Shown: positions 1-7,156 of the stretch, in pieces
Layout: each line of letters begins with the position of its first letter
Numbering within the stretch: position 1 is the first letter of the stretch
Origin: Bacteroidales bacterium
GTDB taxonomy: Bacteria > Bacteroidota > Bacteroidia > Bacteroidales > P3
Reading direction: 5' to 3'
DNA length: 64,000 nucleotides
Assembly: GCA_030523765.1 (NCBI GenBank)
Contig: JAUNHX010000007.1
Coordinates: 1 to 64,000, forward strand
The notes under the pieces: model-generated
Seen by the model: the letters and a program-made list of their open reading frames with translations, nothing else
Databases searched by the model: none
Told to the model about the DNA's origin: nothing
Program-made: the position numbers and the translations under genes

Positions 1-137
1 TGTAGTAATCGGTCTTGAACACCGATTACTCGGATAGCACGGATTTAAGCTGCTTTGCAGCTTTTGAATTGAATTCATCGCGGAGCGATACAACAAACTC
101 TACACTGTAAACTGTAAACTATTTTTCGGGGTCTTTT

Positions 138-215
138 CCCGCTGAAATGAGCTGAAAGCGCTGACTTTTCACATGCTGGGCATGTGGGCTGGCGCTGATT
201 TGATGGGGCCAATGA
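138..215. repeat. Direct repeat block, copy 1
   Basis: This block begins CCCGCTGAAATGAGCTGAAA, continues through a hairpin (CACATGC-TGG-GCATGTG at 170-186) and ends with GATGGGGCCAATGA at 202-215. The same modules recur in the same order at 550-645. A short motif TGGTTCATGGTTAAG at 216-230 also recurs at 311-325. Confidence 0.75.
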
Positions 216-366
216 TGGTTCATGGTTAAGCACTTTCGTGCTTGACGTTCTGCGCGCCTCGGACATGCTCGAGTAAACTCGGCATCCCTCTCGGCTGTTG
301 CGAACGTTCATGGTTCATGGTTAAGGGTTATGCTACGCAGGCTGGTTGTCGGGGTGGATTCTCGAA

Positions 367-436
367 CACGGATCTCACGGATCTTCACGGATATTTGTCG
401 GGGTGGTGTACGCTAGTAGCACGGATCTTCACGGAT
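367..436. repeat. CACGGAT short-unit repeats
   Basis: CACGGAT-type units occur in tandem at 367-392 and again at 420-436, with a further isolated copy near 38-44. Units of this kind, spaced 8-9 nt apart, are commonly seen in intergenic DNA of Bacteroidota genomes. Their function is unknown to me. Confidence 0.65.
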
Positions 437-495
437 TTGCGATTCCTTCGGAATCTTGGATAGGCTGCCGCGAGCTGGTTGTCGGGGCCTATAAT

Positions 496-524
496 CTCTC
501 GCAGAAATCGCAGAAATCGCAAAC
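496..524. repeat. GCAGAAATC tandem repeat
   Basis: A 9-10 nt unit (CGCAGAAAT) is repeated in tandem between CTCT and CAAAC. It resembles the CACGGAT array just upstream in unit size and setting but has a different sequence. Confidence 0.6.
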
Positions 525-549
525 TTCTTCGGGGTCAGTCGGGGCCTTC

Positions 550-645
550 CCCGCTGAAATGAGCTGAAAGCGCTGACTTTTTCACATGCAGGCATGTGGG
601 CTACGCGGGTGGCAGCGGCAGAGCCGCTGCGAGATGGGGCCAATG
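550..645. repeat. Direct repeat block, copy 2
   Basis: This is the second copy of the block at 138-215. The leading part (550-582) is nearly identical. The hairpin is kept (583-598) although its loop has changed from TGG to AG, and GATGGGGCCAATGA reappears at 632-645. An extra perfect 8-bp hairpin (612-619 with 623-630) has been inserted between the modules. Confidence 0.75.
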
Positions 646-710
646 AGGCAAATGGGAGGCGCCTAGATGTCAAGCGGCAAAGCCGTTTATTTTTCAATTC
701 CAAGCGTTTT

Positions 711-1916
711 TTATGCTTTGGGAGGAAGGCTCTGGAAATGGCGTGTAAGATGGGTCTGCAATAGGTAAAGGATGGCTACGACAACGGCTACGAGATAGGG
801 GGCGCGAGGGCAATGGAGGAGGGTGTTTCCTAACTGTGAGATGTAGATGGGCGAGAGGAACTGACCCAGATAGAGCGAGGCTGATATGAGGGGCATGACG
901 GTGGTGGTTGCGTTCTGTCCTCCTTTGATGGATGCGATGGTGTTGAGATAGGGTATGCCTACTCCGTTGGCGATGCCGATAAGGCTGCTGCCTAGCATCA
1001 AGGCCCATAGATTGTGATCGATGGCAAGGGTTAGATAACCCAACAAGAAAGAGAGGGGGGCTATGTATTTTATTGCCACGGGCATCTGCTGCATTAATCG
1101 GCCGAAAAACAGTCCTATTATGAAGGCTACAAGGTCGAGCCCTACCATGATATATGTGATGACGTTGTTGCTTAGGGTGGTTTCGGCATGGGCTGTGATT
1201 GCGAAATTGCTGGGATAAACAAAGAAGAGACTCATGCAAAGGAACATGCCTACAACGGATGGATGGAAATGGCGTAGCCGTTGAAGAAAGGTCATCTGTT
1301 CGATGGGGTCGGGCTTTGGGTTTGATGGTGTGGTTTCTGATGGTTGGTGACTCAGTTTTTCGTTGGGAAGGAAACAGATTACTAGGATAATAGCAATGAG
1401 GGCGATAAGATAAACTAGGAAGGCATTGTTCCATCGGTGGGTGGATAATAATCCTGCCAATAGTGTGGCTACAACACCTCCCATCTGGTTCATGGCTGCG
1501 CTGAGGCCCATCAGAGAGGCTTGTTGTTGCGGGGGGAAGTAAAACGCTAAGAGACCTGTGGAGAGGGGCATAATCATTCCTACGCTGATGCCTAGTAAGG
1601 CTCTAAAAAGAAGTATGGTGGCGAGGTTGCTACACAGATAGGGTGCGGTTCCGGCAATCGTGTAGAGCACTAGTCCTACGAGGGCCAGGGTTTTGGAACG
1701 CATGATGCGGCATAGGAGGGGGAAGAGGAGATTGGTAAGGATAATAAAGAGTGCCGGCAGACTGATGATCAATTGGATGAGCAGTGCTGGGCTGTCGGCA
1801 AAATGATCGTGGATGACACTGAGGGCTGGCGCTATAGCAGCACCTGCCATAACGGTAAGAAGGGAGATGGAAAGGATGGCTGCGGTGAGCAGATGGTGCG
1901 AATGGTGTTTCTTCAT
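711..1916 (-). CDS. MFS transporter
   Basis: Major facilitator superfamily permease of 401 residues with about 12 hydrophobic membrane segments, so an inner-membrane secondary transporter. A degenerate MFS loop motif lies between segments 2 and 3 (CRIMRSK), followed by a conserved-looking stretch around residues 105-150 (RALLGISVGMIMPLSTG). Length and layout fit DHA1-type drug or metabolite exporters, but the substrate cannot be read from the sequence. The ATG at 1916 gives a short basic N-terminus before the first segment. The gene stands alone: it is about 270 bp from prmC, on the same strand, with a promoter-like box at 2107-2114. Confidence 0.9.
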   Translation of the reverse strand: MKKHHSHHLLTAAILSISLLTVMAGAAIAPALSVIHDHFADSPALLIQLIISLPALFIILTNLLFPLLCRIMRSKTLALVGLVLYTIAGTAPYLCSNLATILLFRALLGISVGMIMPLSTGLLAFYFPPQQQASLMGLSAAMNQMGGVVATLLAGLLSTHRWNNAFLVYLIALIAIILVICFLPNEKLSHQPSETTPSNPKPDPIEQMTFLQRLRHFHPSVVGMFLCMSLFFVYPSNFAITAHAETTLSNNVITYIMVGLDLVAFIIGLFFGRLMQQMPVAIKYIAPLSFLLGYLTLAIDHNLWALMLGSSLIGIANGVGIPYLNTIASIKGGQNATTTVMPLISASLYLGQFLSPIYISQLGNTLLHCPRAPYLVAVVVAILYLLQTHLTRHFQSLPPKA

Positions 1917-2106
1917 TCTTTGTTTTTTTAGAGGTTTGACAATGGGATTATCATTGTAGACAATCCTAGTTAACGGTAGAACTTGGCTTGCCTACAATCC
2001 CATTTTCAGTAAACCTTCAAACGCATCGCTGGTGTGTGTTTTCAATATGAAAAACAAATACTTACAATGTCCAATCTTCAGTCGGCTACATTCTTTTTTC
2101 GGTTTG

Positions 2107-2114
2107 CAAAGATA
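2107..2114 (-). promoter_or_regulatory. Bacteroidota -7 box (TATCTTTG) upstream of the MFS gene
   Basis: On the minus strand the sequence reads TATCTTTG, matching the TAnnTTTG -7 element of Bacteroidota housekeeping promoters. No good TTTG -33 element is seen at the usual spacing. It would give the MFS gene a leader of about 185 nt. Confidence 0.45.
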
Positions 2115-2188
2115 CAAAAATTTTTGAAACAGTGGTTCGGTGAATGGCTATTTTTTCTGGTAAAAACTGGATGTGTAATAATTGAACG

Positions 2189-3070
2189 TTAGGTTCTGTT
2201 TCGCTGTGCGATGATACAACGGGGCCGCTCTCGGAAGTCGTTGAGGAGGGTGGTGGTGAAGTGGTACGATTCTATTAATTGTTGGGTTTCTTTGGATAGG
2301 GTTTCGTGGATTTCCATTACGATGAGTCCTTGCGGTGTGAGCGAGGATTGGGCAAAGCTGGCAATGGCGCGATAAAATAAGAGTGGATCGGTGTCGGGGG
2401 TGAAGAGGGCCATGGAGGGTTCGTAGTCGGTAACGTTTCGATCCATCAGCGCTTTTTCTTTATTGGGAATGTAGGGGGGATTGCTGATGATGAGGTCGTA
2501 GTGTTGTGGTGGTAGGGTGGGGGAGAGGATATTGTTCTGAATGAAGTTGATATCGACGTCGTTGTGGTGGGCGTTGCTGCGGGCTGTATGGAGGGCCTCG
2601 GCCGAGAGGTCGACGGCAGTAATAGTGGCCTGGGGGAAGGCTTTGGCTAAGGCGATAGCGATGCATCCACTGCCGGTACAGAGATCGATGATGTTGTGGG
2701 GAGGGGTGTTGGAGAGACGTTGGATGGTCTGGACTACTATTTCCTCTGTTTCGGGTCGGGGAATCAATACAGAGGGATTGACACTAATTTTGCAGTCGAG
2801 AAAATAGGTGTAGCCTATGATGTGTTGGATTGGACGATGTTGTAGCAAATCGGTTACTGCCCAGTGGAAACGGAGTAGATCGGATTGATTGATGGTTTCT
2901 TCGCGATGGAGTAGCCGCTGGGTGGTGTCCCATCCGAGGAATGCCTCGAATAGCATCGCTGTCATGGCTGCTATCTCACCTTTGGGATAGAGGGCTGCAA
3001 GATCGAGGCGGATGCTACGTTCGATATCGCGTACTTTGTTGGAGGGGAAACGAATATGGGTGGTATTCAT
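2189..3070 (-). CDS. prmC: Peptide chain release factor N5-glutamine methyltransferase
   Basis: PrmC (HemK) methylates the glutamine of the GGQ motif in release factors RF1 and RF2, using S-adenosylmethionine. The 293-residue protein has a helical N-terminal region, then PRPETE at about 105-110, the SAM-binding loop DLCTGSGCIA at 129-138, and the family hallmark NPPY at 197-200 that holds the glutamine side chain. Its ATG lies 2 bp after the stop codon of the RNase H gene, so the two are very likely co-transcribed and translationally coupled. Length is normal for the family. Confidence 0.95.
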   Translation of the reverse strand: MNTTHIRFPSNKVRDIERSIRLDLAALYPKGEIAAMTAMLFEAFLGWDTTQRLLHREETINQSDLLRFHWAVTDLLQHRPIQHIIGYTYFLDCKISVNPSVLIPRPETEEIVVQTIQRLSNTPPHNIIDLCTGSGCIAIALAKAFPQATITAVDLSAEALHTARSNAHHNDVDINFIQNNILSPTLPPQHYDLIISNPPYIPNKEKALMDRNVTDYEPSMALFTPDTDPLLFYRAIASFAQSSLTPQGLIVMEIHETLSKETQQLIESYHFTTTLLNDFRERPRCIIAQRNRT

Positions 3071-3072
3071 GA

Positions 3073-3750
3073 TTAGTGTTTGCGATTAAAGTCGGCTGGT
3101 ATCTCACCCCATAGATCGGTGTCCCATTTGCGAATGTCGGTGGTATAACTGTTGTTGTGTAGCCAGGCTTCGGCGCGTCGTATTATCTCGTAGAGTGGTG
3201 CGGATTGTTCGTTATAGGGGAGTTTGGTTCGACACTGCTTGGCACGTACCCAGTTGATGGCGTTGACGGAATCGGAATAGATGATCAGATCCATGCGATT
3301 CTTTTTCAGATAGGCTAGTCCGTGGACAATGGCGAGGAACTCGCCAATATTGTTGGTGCCGTAAGGTGCTTTGAAATGAAATAGTTGGGTGCGTGTGGAG
3401 ACAAATACTCCTTGATATTCCATTACTCCTGGATTGCCGCTGCAGGCTGCATCGACGGCTAAGGCGTTCATTTCGGGTAGGGGTGCATGGGGATCGGCAT
3501 TCGGCTTTACCACTGTCATGCCGGAGGTGTCGACCGATAGTATTACGTTGTCCTTTTGGGTGGCGCTGAGGTTGGACGACAACTGTGGTCCCAATCGAAA
3601 AGCCTCTTGGGCTACGTCGATACTTTCGAACGATTTATATTGAGCACCGTTGATGCCTTGTACCTGACGGCTGCATTCTTCCCAGCTTTCGTAAATGCCG
3701 GGTTGTTTGCCTGTCCATACTACATAGTATTTTTTCTTTTTTTTGCCCAT
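3073..3750 (-). CDS. Ribonuclease H with viroplasmin N-terminal domain
   Basis: Type I RNase H of 225 residues that cleaves RNA in RNA:DNA hybrids. Residues 4-50 form the small viroplasmin-like (caulimovirus-type) hybrid-binding domain, with YYVVWTGKQPGIYESW as its core. Residues 93-225 form the RNase H fold, with candidate catalytic acids D100, E137, D160 and D220 and the C-terminal WGEIPADF signature. The ATG at 3750 was chosen because the domain begins there; an open frame continues upstream but runs into the terminator hairpin at 3783-3812. It forms a pair with prmC. I am sure of the family; the symbol rnhA is often used but the domain layout is that of RNase HI from eukaryotes and Bacteroidota. 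Confidence 0.92.
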   Translation of the reverse strand: MGKKKKKYYVVWTGKQPGIYESWEECSRQVQGINGAQYKSFESIDVAQEAFRLGPQLSSNLSATQKDNVILSVDTSGMTVVKPNADPHAPLPEMNALAVDAACSGNPGVMEYQGVFVSTRTQLFHFKAPYGTNNIGEFLAIVHGLAYLKKNRMDLIIYSDSVNAINWVRAKQCRTKLPYNEQSAPLYEIIRRAEAWLHNNSYTTDIRKWDTDLWGEIPADFNRKH

Positions 3751-3782
3751 AGGGTATGATAGGTTTGGTGCTTTGTTACTAA

Positions 3783-3812
3783 AAAAGCGGTCGCGTTGGT
3801 GCGACCGCTTTT
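3783..3812 (-). terminator. Rho-independent terminator after tsf
   Basis: A stem of about 12 bp (AAAAGCGGTCGC with GCGACCGCTTTT, small loop) lies between tsf and the RNase H gene. On the minus strand it is followed by a run of T (complement of the A run at 3780-3786). It separates the ribosomal operon from the RNase H-prmC pair. Confidence 0.8.
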
Positions 3813-3842
3813 GTATATCGATTGCTTTGTCGATAATCGAGA

Positions 3843-4832
3843 TTATACACCCAGTTCGAGGCGTTTGAAGCCGGTGCACTTGAGCTCTTTATCGGTACGA
3901 GCGATGAAGTCTTTCACGGAGACTTTGCTTTCCATGATGTACTCTTGGTTCATCAGGGTGTTCTCCTGGAAGAATTTGTTCAGACGGCCTTTGGCGATAT
4001 TCTGAATCATCTTCTCGTCGAGGTTCTGAGCTTTCTCTTCAGCTACTTTTACTTTGATTTCGCGAGCCTGAGCAGCCTGCTCTTCAGTAAGCCAACCCTT
4101 AGCGGTGTTGGAGCTGATGTGCTCGTCGGTATCAACGTGGGCAGGATTAATGCCTGCTTTCTTAAGGGCTGCTTCGACAGCTTTGTGAACCTGCTCTTCT
4201 TTGGTCTTCTCGATAGCTACGGTGAGCTCGTTGTCGATGATGGTCTGAGGAACGGTGGTCTCATCGAGAGCTACTGGACGCATAGCAACAACTTGCATTG
4301 CTACGTTGTGACCTACCTCATCGAAACCTTCTTTCGACATTCCAACAACGGAAGCCATACGGTTGCCAGGGTGGATATAAGCGTAAACCTTAGCAGCGTC
4401 AACAACTTCGAAGTGTGCCAGCTCGATCTTCTCACCAATCTTACCAATCTGGTCGGTGATAAGGTCGCGAACAGCACGGCCATTGAGTTGCATATCCAAT
4501 ACCTCGTCCTTGGTTTGGAGGTTTTTCTCCATAGCGCTGTCGATAATCGACTGGGCAAAGGCGATGAATTCTGCATTGGTGGCAACGAAGTCGGTTTCGC
4601 AGCTTACCATGATGACAGCACCATGACCACCGTTGGCTTTAGCGAGGACAACACCTTCGTTGGCGTCGCGATCGGCACGTTTGGCAGCCATCTTCTGTCC
4701 TTTCTGACGAAGATAGTCGATAGCTTTGTCAAAATCACCATCGCATTCAACGAGGGCTTTCTTGCAGTCCATCATACCTACGCCCGTCAGTTGGCGCAAT
4801 TTGTTAACATCAGAAGCGGTTATATTAGCCAT
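3843..4832 (-). CDS. tsf: Translation elongation factor Ts
   Basis: EF-Ts is the guanine-nucleotide exchange factor for EF-Tu. The N-terminal UBA-like domain and signature are clear: LRQLTGVGMMDCKKAL at residues 12-27 followed by the D-x-DKAIDYLRQKG helix. At 329 residues it is longer than the E. coli protein (about 283) because of a longer central and C-terminal part, as is common in Bacteroidota. It is the last gene of rplM-rpsI-rpsB-tsf, 30 bp after rpsB, and is followed by a strong terminator. Confidence 0.97.
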   Translation of the reverse strand: MANITASDVNKLRQLTGVGMMDCKKALVECDGDFDKAIDYLRQKGQKMAAKRADRDANEGVVLAKANGGHGAVIMVSCETDFVATNAEFIAFAQSIIDSAMEKNLQTKDEVLDMQLNGRAVRDLITDQIGKIGEKIELAHFEVVDAAKVYAYIHPGNRMASVVGMSKEGFDEVGHNVAMQVVAMRPVALDETTVPQTIIDNELTVAIEKTKEEQVHKAVEAALKKAGINPAHVDTDEHISSNTAKGWLTEEQAAQAREIKVKVAEEKAQNLDEKMIQNIAKGRLNKFFQENTLMNQEYIMESKVSVKDFIARTDKELKCTGFKRLELGV

Positions 4833-4862
4833 ATTCTTTAATTCCTTAATAAATGATTGTGA

Positions 4863-5681
4863 TTATTCTTCCTCTTTCTTTGCATTACGGCGGGGACGAC
4901 GGGGACGCTCTTCGCGATGTTCGGGAGCTTCCTCGGTAGCGTTCTCAACACCTTCAACGTTTTCAGCTTCTTCGGCAGCAGCATCTTTGTCGAGCATGCG
5001 TTCGTTCTGACCTTCCTGGATAGCTTCAATCATGTGTTTCAGGATGGCAGCGATCGATTTCGAAGCATCGTCGTTGGCGGGGATGGGGAAGTCGATAAGA
5101 TCAGGATTGGTGTTGGTATCAACAATAGCGAAGGTGGGGATGTTCAGACGACGAGCTTCAGCTACGGCAATGTGCTCTTTGTTGATGTCGACGATGAACA
5201 GTGCGCTAGGCAGACGGGTAAGATCGGCAATGCTACCCAGGTTCTTGTCTAATTTGGCACGTTCGCGTTGAATCTGAAGACGTTCACGCTTGGAAATATT
5301 GTTGAATTCTTTGTCCTTCATCATGGCATCGAGGGAGTTCATCTTCTTCACAGCCTTGCGGATAGTGGTGAAGTTGGTGAGCATACCACCAGGCCAACGT
5401 TCGGTAACGAAAGGCATATCTATGGGTTTCACCATCTCGGCTACAACCTCTTTAGCTTGCTTTTTCGTAGCAACGAAAAGGACTTTTTTGCCCGATTTAG
5501 CGATCTGTTTCAGAGCAGCTGCGGCCTCGTCGGCTTTAGCGATGGTCTTCTGCAAATCAATAACGTGAATACCGTTGTGCTCCTTGAAGATATAGGGAGC
5601 CATTTTGGGATTCCATTTTCTTTTGAGGTGTCCGAAGTGACAACCTGCATCTAATAATTCTTCGAATTTAAGTTCTGTCAT
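4863..5681 (-). CDS. rpsB: 30S ribosomal protein S2
   Basis: Ribosomal protein uS2, part of the small subunit head. The 272-residue protein has the typical N-terminus (LLDAGCHFGHLKRKWNPKMAPYIF at about residues 10-33), the segment FVTERWPGGMLTNF at 91-104, and the ALFIVDINKEHIAVAEA motif at about 161-177. Beyond residue 225 it carries an acidic then arginine- and lysine-rich tail of about 45 residues. Its 5' spacer of 119 bp contains an inverted repeat that could be a leader structure. It is followed by tsf. Confidence 0.97.
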   Translation of the reverse strand: MTELKFEELLDAGCHFGHLKRKWNPKMAPYIFKEHNGIHVIDLQKTIAKADEAAAALKQIAKSGKKVLFVATKKQAKEVVAEMVKPIDMPFVTERWPGGMLTNFTTIRKAVKKMNSLDAMMKDKEFNNISKRERLQIQRERAKLDKNLGSIADLTRLPSALFIVDINKEHIAVAEARRLNIPTFAIVDTNTNPDLIDFPIPANDDASKSIAAILKHMIEAIQEGQNERMLDKDAAAEEAENVEGVENATEEAPEHREERPRRPRRNAKKEEE

Positions 5682-5714
5682 GTTTTTACTTGTATGTTTA
5701 CGTTCCTTAAATAA

Positions 5715-5759
5715 CCAATTGCAAAGTAGTTCTTGCTGACTGAAGTCTCTGCAATTTGG
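5715..5759 (-). promoter_or_regulatory. Inverted repeat in the rpsI-rpsB spacer
   Basis: CCAATTGCA (5715-5723) pairs with TGCAATTTGG (5750-5759), allowing one bulge, around a loop of 26 nt. It lies just upstream of rpsB in an otherwise tight operon. It could be an autoregulatory leader for S2 or a processing site. No canonical TAnnTTTG box was found in the spacer. Confidence 0.4.
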
Positions 5760-5800
5760 ATACTAAACAATAATTTTGAATGCTTGTTAAGCAGCAAAGA

Positions 5801-6187
5801 CTAACGTTTGCTGAACTGGAAGCGCTTACGTGCTTTGGGCTGACCGGGTTTCTTACGCTCTACCATACGAGGGTCGCGCATGAGCAGACCTTTGGCCTTG
5901 AGGGCGGGACGGTCTTCGCTGTTGTTCTCGCAAAGGGCGCGGGCGATAGCCATACGCAGTGCTTCGGCCTGGCTGGTGATGCCGCCACCATCGAGGTTGG
6001 CTTTCACATCCCATTTGCCTTCAGCGTCGGCCACTTGGAAGGCCTGGTTGACGATGAACTGCAGAGGACCAGTGGTGAAGTATTCCTTATAATCTTTTTT
6101 ATTGACGATGATTTTGCCAGTGCCAGGGGTCATATAGATACGGGCAACGGCGGTTTTTCTTCTACCTATAGTATTGATAACTTCCAT
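5801..6187 (-). CDS. rpsI: 30S ribosomal protein S9
   Basis: Ribosomal protein uS9, whose C-terminal tail reaches the P-site tRNA. All family marks are present in 128 residues: the GRRKTAVARIYMTPGTGKIIVN start (residues 8-29), GGGITSQAEALRMAIARAL (67-85) and the basic end KARKRFQFSKR. It starts 4 bp after the rplM stop codon, so it is translated from the same mRNA. Confidence 0.98.
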   Translation of the reverse strand: MEVINTIGRRKTAVARIYMTPGTGKIIVNKKDYKEYFTTGPLQFIVNQAFQVADAEGKWDVKANLDGGGITSQAEALRMAIARALCENNSEDRPALKAKGLLMRDPRMVERKKPGQPKARKRFQFSKR

Positions 6188-6191
6188 GATC

Positions 6192-6647
6192 TTATCTAAT
6201 ATCGTTAATATTAATCACTTTGGGGTTCTGACCCTGGTGGGGATGCTCGGTGCCTGCATAGACATACAGGTTGCGGTAGAGCTGTGCACCCAGACGGTTC
6301 TTAGGCAGCATGCCTTTGATGGCGTGTTCGAGAACGCGCTCAGGATAGGTAGCCAGCACCTTGTTGGGGGTGGTTTCGCGCTGTCCGCCAGGATAGCCAG
6401 TGTAGCGCTGATAGATCTTGTCGGTCATCTTTTTGCCCGTCAGAACGATCTTTTCTGCATTGATAATAATTACATTGTCGCCGCAATCAACATGCGGGGT
6501 GTAAGAGGGCTTCGTTTTGCCTCTCAAGATATTGGCAACTCTCGTTGCGAGGCGACCTACGGTCTGGCCTTCAGCATCGACCAGTACCCATTCTTTCTTA
6601 ACGGTAGCCTTGTTTGCCGATACGGTTTTGTAGCTTAAAGTACTCAT
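6192..6647 (-). CDS. rplM: 50S ribosomal protein L13
   Basis: Ribosomal protein uL13, an early-assembling large-subunit protein. The 151-residue sequence shows [16 protein letters not shown] (about residues 20-35), [19 protein letters not shown] (54-72), YRHTGYPGG-type motif (YTGYPGGQR at about 87-95) and the [23 protein letters not shown] segment (114-136). First gene of the rplM-rpsI-rpsB-tsf operon, preceded by a structured leader of about 100 nt and a strong promoter. Confidence 0.98.
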   Translation of the reverse strand: MSTLSYKTVSANKATVKKEWVLVDAEGQTVGRLATRVANILRGKTKPSYTPHVDCGDNVIIINAEKIVLTGKKMTDKIYQRYTGYPGGQRETTPNKVLATYPERVLEHAIKGMLPKNRLGAQLYRNLYVYAGTEHPHQGQNPKVININDIR

Positions 6648-6691
6648 TTTAAATTTGACAGTTTCTTTAATTTTTTACTTTCTCTTCCAAC

Positions 6692-6737
6692 AGTGTTGGC
6701 CGTCCGAACGGGCATGAAAATCTGACGTCTCGACACT
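6692..6737 (-). ncRNA. Structured rplM leader (candidate ribosomal-protein leader)
   Basis: In the mRNA leader, AGTGTCG (complement of 6731-6737) pairs with CAACACT (complement of 6692-6698), including one G-U pair, and encloses a hairpin CCGT-TCGG-ACGG (complement of 6700-6711). An alternative small palindrome CCAACAGTGTTGG (6687-6699) overlaps the closing stem and could compete with it. Position, size and enclosed-stem architecture fit an autoregulatory leader bound by L13 or another operon product. I could not compare it with known families. Confidence 0.55.
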
Positions 6738-6751
6738 ATTTTTAGAGTTTG

Positions 6752-6782
6752 CAAAAGTACAACTAATTATCAAACTGGCAAA
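6752..6782 (-). promoter_or_regulatory. Promoter of the rplM operon
   Basis: On the minus strand a -33 element TTTG (6779-6782) lies 19 bp from a -7 element TACTTTTG (6752-6759). This is a full match to the Bacteroidota consensus. Predicted start is near 6746, giving a leader of about 100 nt before the L13 start codon. Confidence 0.85.
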
Positions 6783-7156
6783 TTTTTTTCGTGAATAGCT
6801 GTATTTTTTTCTTCTTAGTTGCATTATGTTTTTTATATATCTTGTTGAAATAAAAAAAGATATGTCATAATGCGAATGTGAGTATTGGGGGATAAAATAT
6901 TATTTGCTAGCGGTTTAAAACAGGTTGTTTTTTTATGCAATCGGTTGTCGTTTTAAAAAAATTGACACAGAATTGTTGATTACTTTTTCGCTGTAACTTA
7001 TTGATAAAGGTGTTCGCTTGAACTGGTCGAAGACATGAGATAAAAACGATAGCAGAGTGCACACATCTTGAAGGGTGTGACCTCTTCGGATAGGGACTTC
7101 TGCTTGGGGAGGGGAATGAAATGGTCAATTAGCTGTTCGTGATAGGTGTAACAGCG
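6783..7156. other. Intergenic region upstream of the rplM promoter
   Basis: AT-rich DNA between the rplM promoter and the end of the methyltransferase gene. I see no gene, no clear terminator and no repeat here; the short open frame at 6907-7128 on the minus strand is unlike any protein I know and was not called. Confidence 0.6.

Larger units (their letters stand above)
1..710. other. Gene-free repeat-rich intergenic region
   Basis: No plausible gene is seen: the open frames here are short, unlike known proteins and run through repeats. The stretch holds a 10-bp inverted repeat with a 7-nt loop (4-13 with 21-30), two diverged copies of a block of about 70 bp, runs of CACGGAT and GCAGAAATC units, and many perfect mini-hairpins with loops of 2-4 nt. 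Examples of the hairpins are 47-63, 170-186, 228-243, 270-281, 441-455, 583-598, 612-630 and 673-687. G-rich motifs of the form TCGGGG recur between them. This looks like an accumulation site of intergenic repeat elements. The gene to the left is outside the window. Confidence 0.7.

Noticed and set aside
367-524. CRISPR-like array of short repeats
   Set aside because: Units are only 7-10 nt with no regular spacers of 30 nt or more, and no cas genes are present.
694-1434. Open frame of 246 codons overlapping the MFS transporter on the same strand in another frame
   Set aside because: Histidine- and proline-rich nonsense product; the MFS frame has clear membrane segments.
3751-3879. Longer start of the RNase H gene
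   Set aside because: The extension would translate through the tsf terminator hairpin. The viroplasmin domain starts right after the ATG at 3750.
3945-4841. Long open frame (298 codons) opposite tsf
   Set aside because: It is a shadow of the tsf coding sequence; the product is not like any known protein, and tsf is unmistakable on the other strand.
6907-7128. Small open frame of 73 codons downstream of the methyltransferase gene
   Set aside because: Low-complexity composition, no start signal and no similarity to known proteins.
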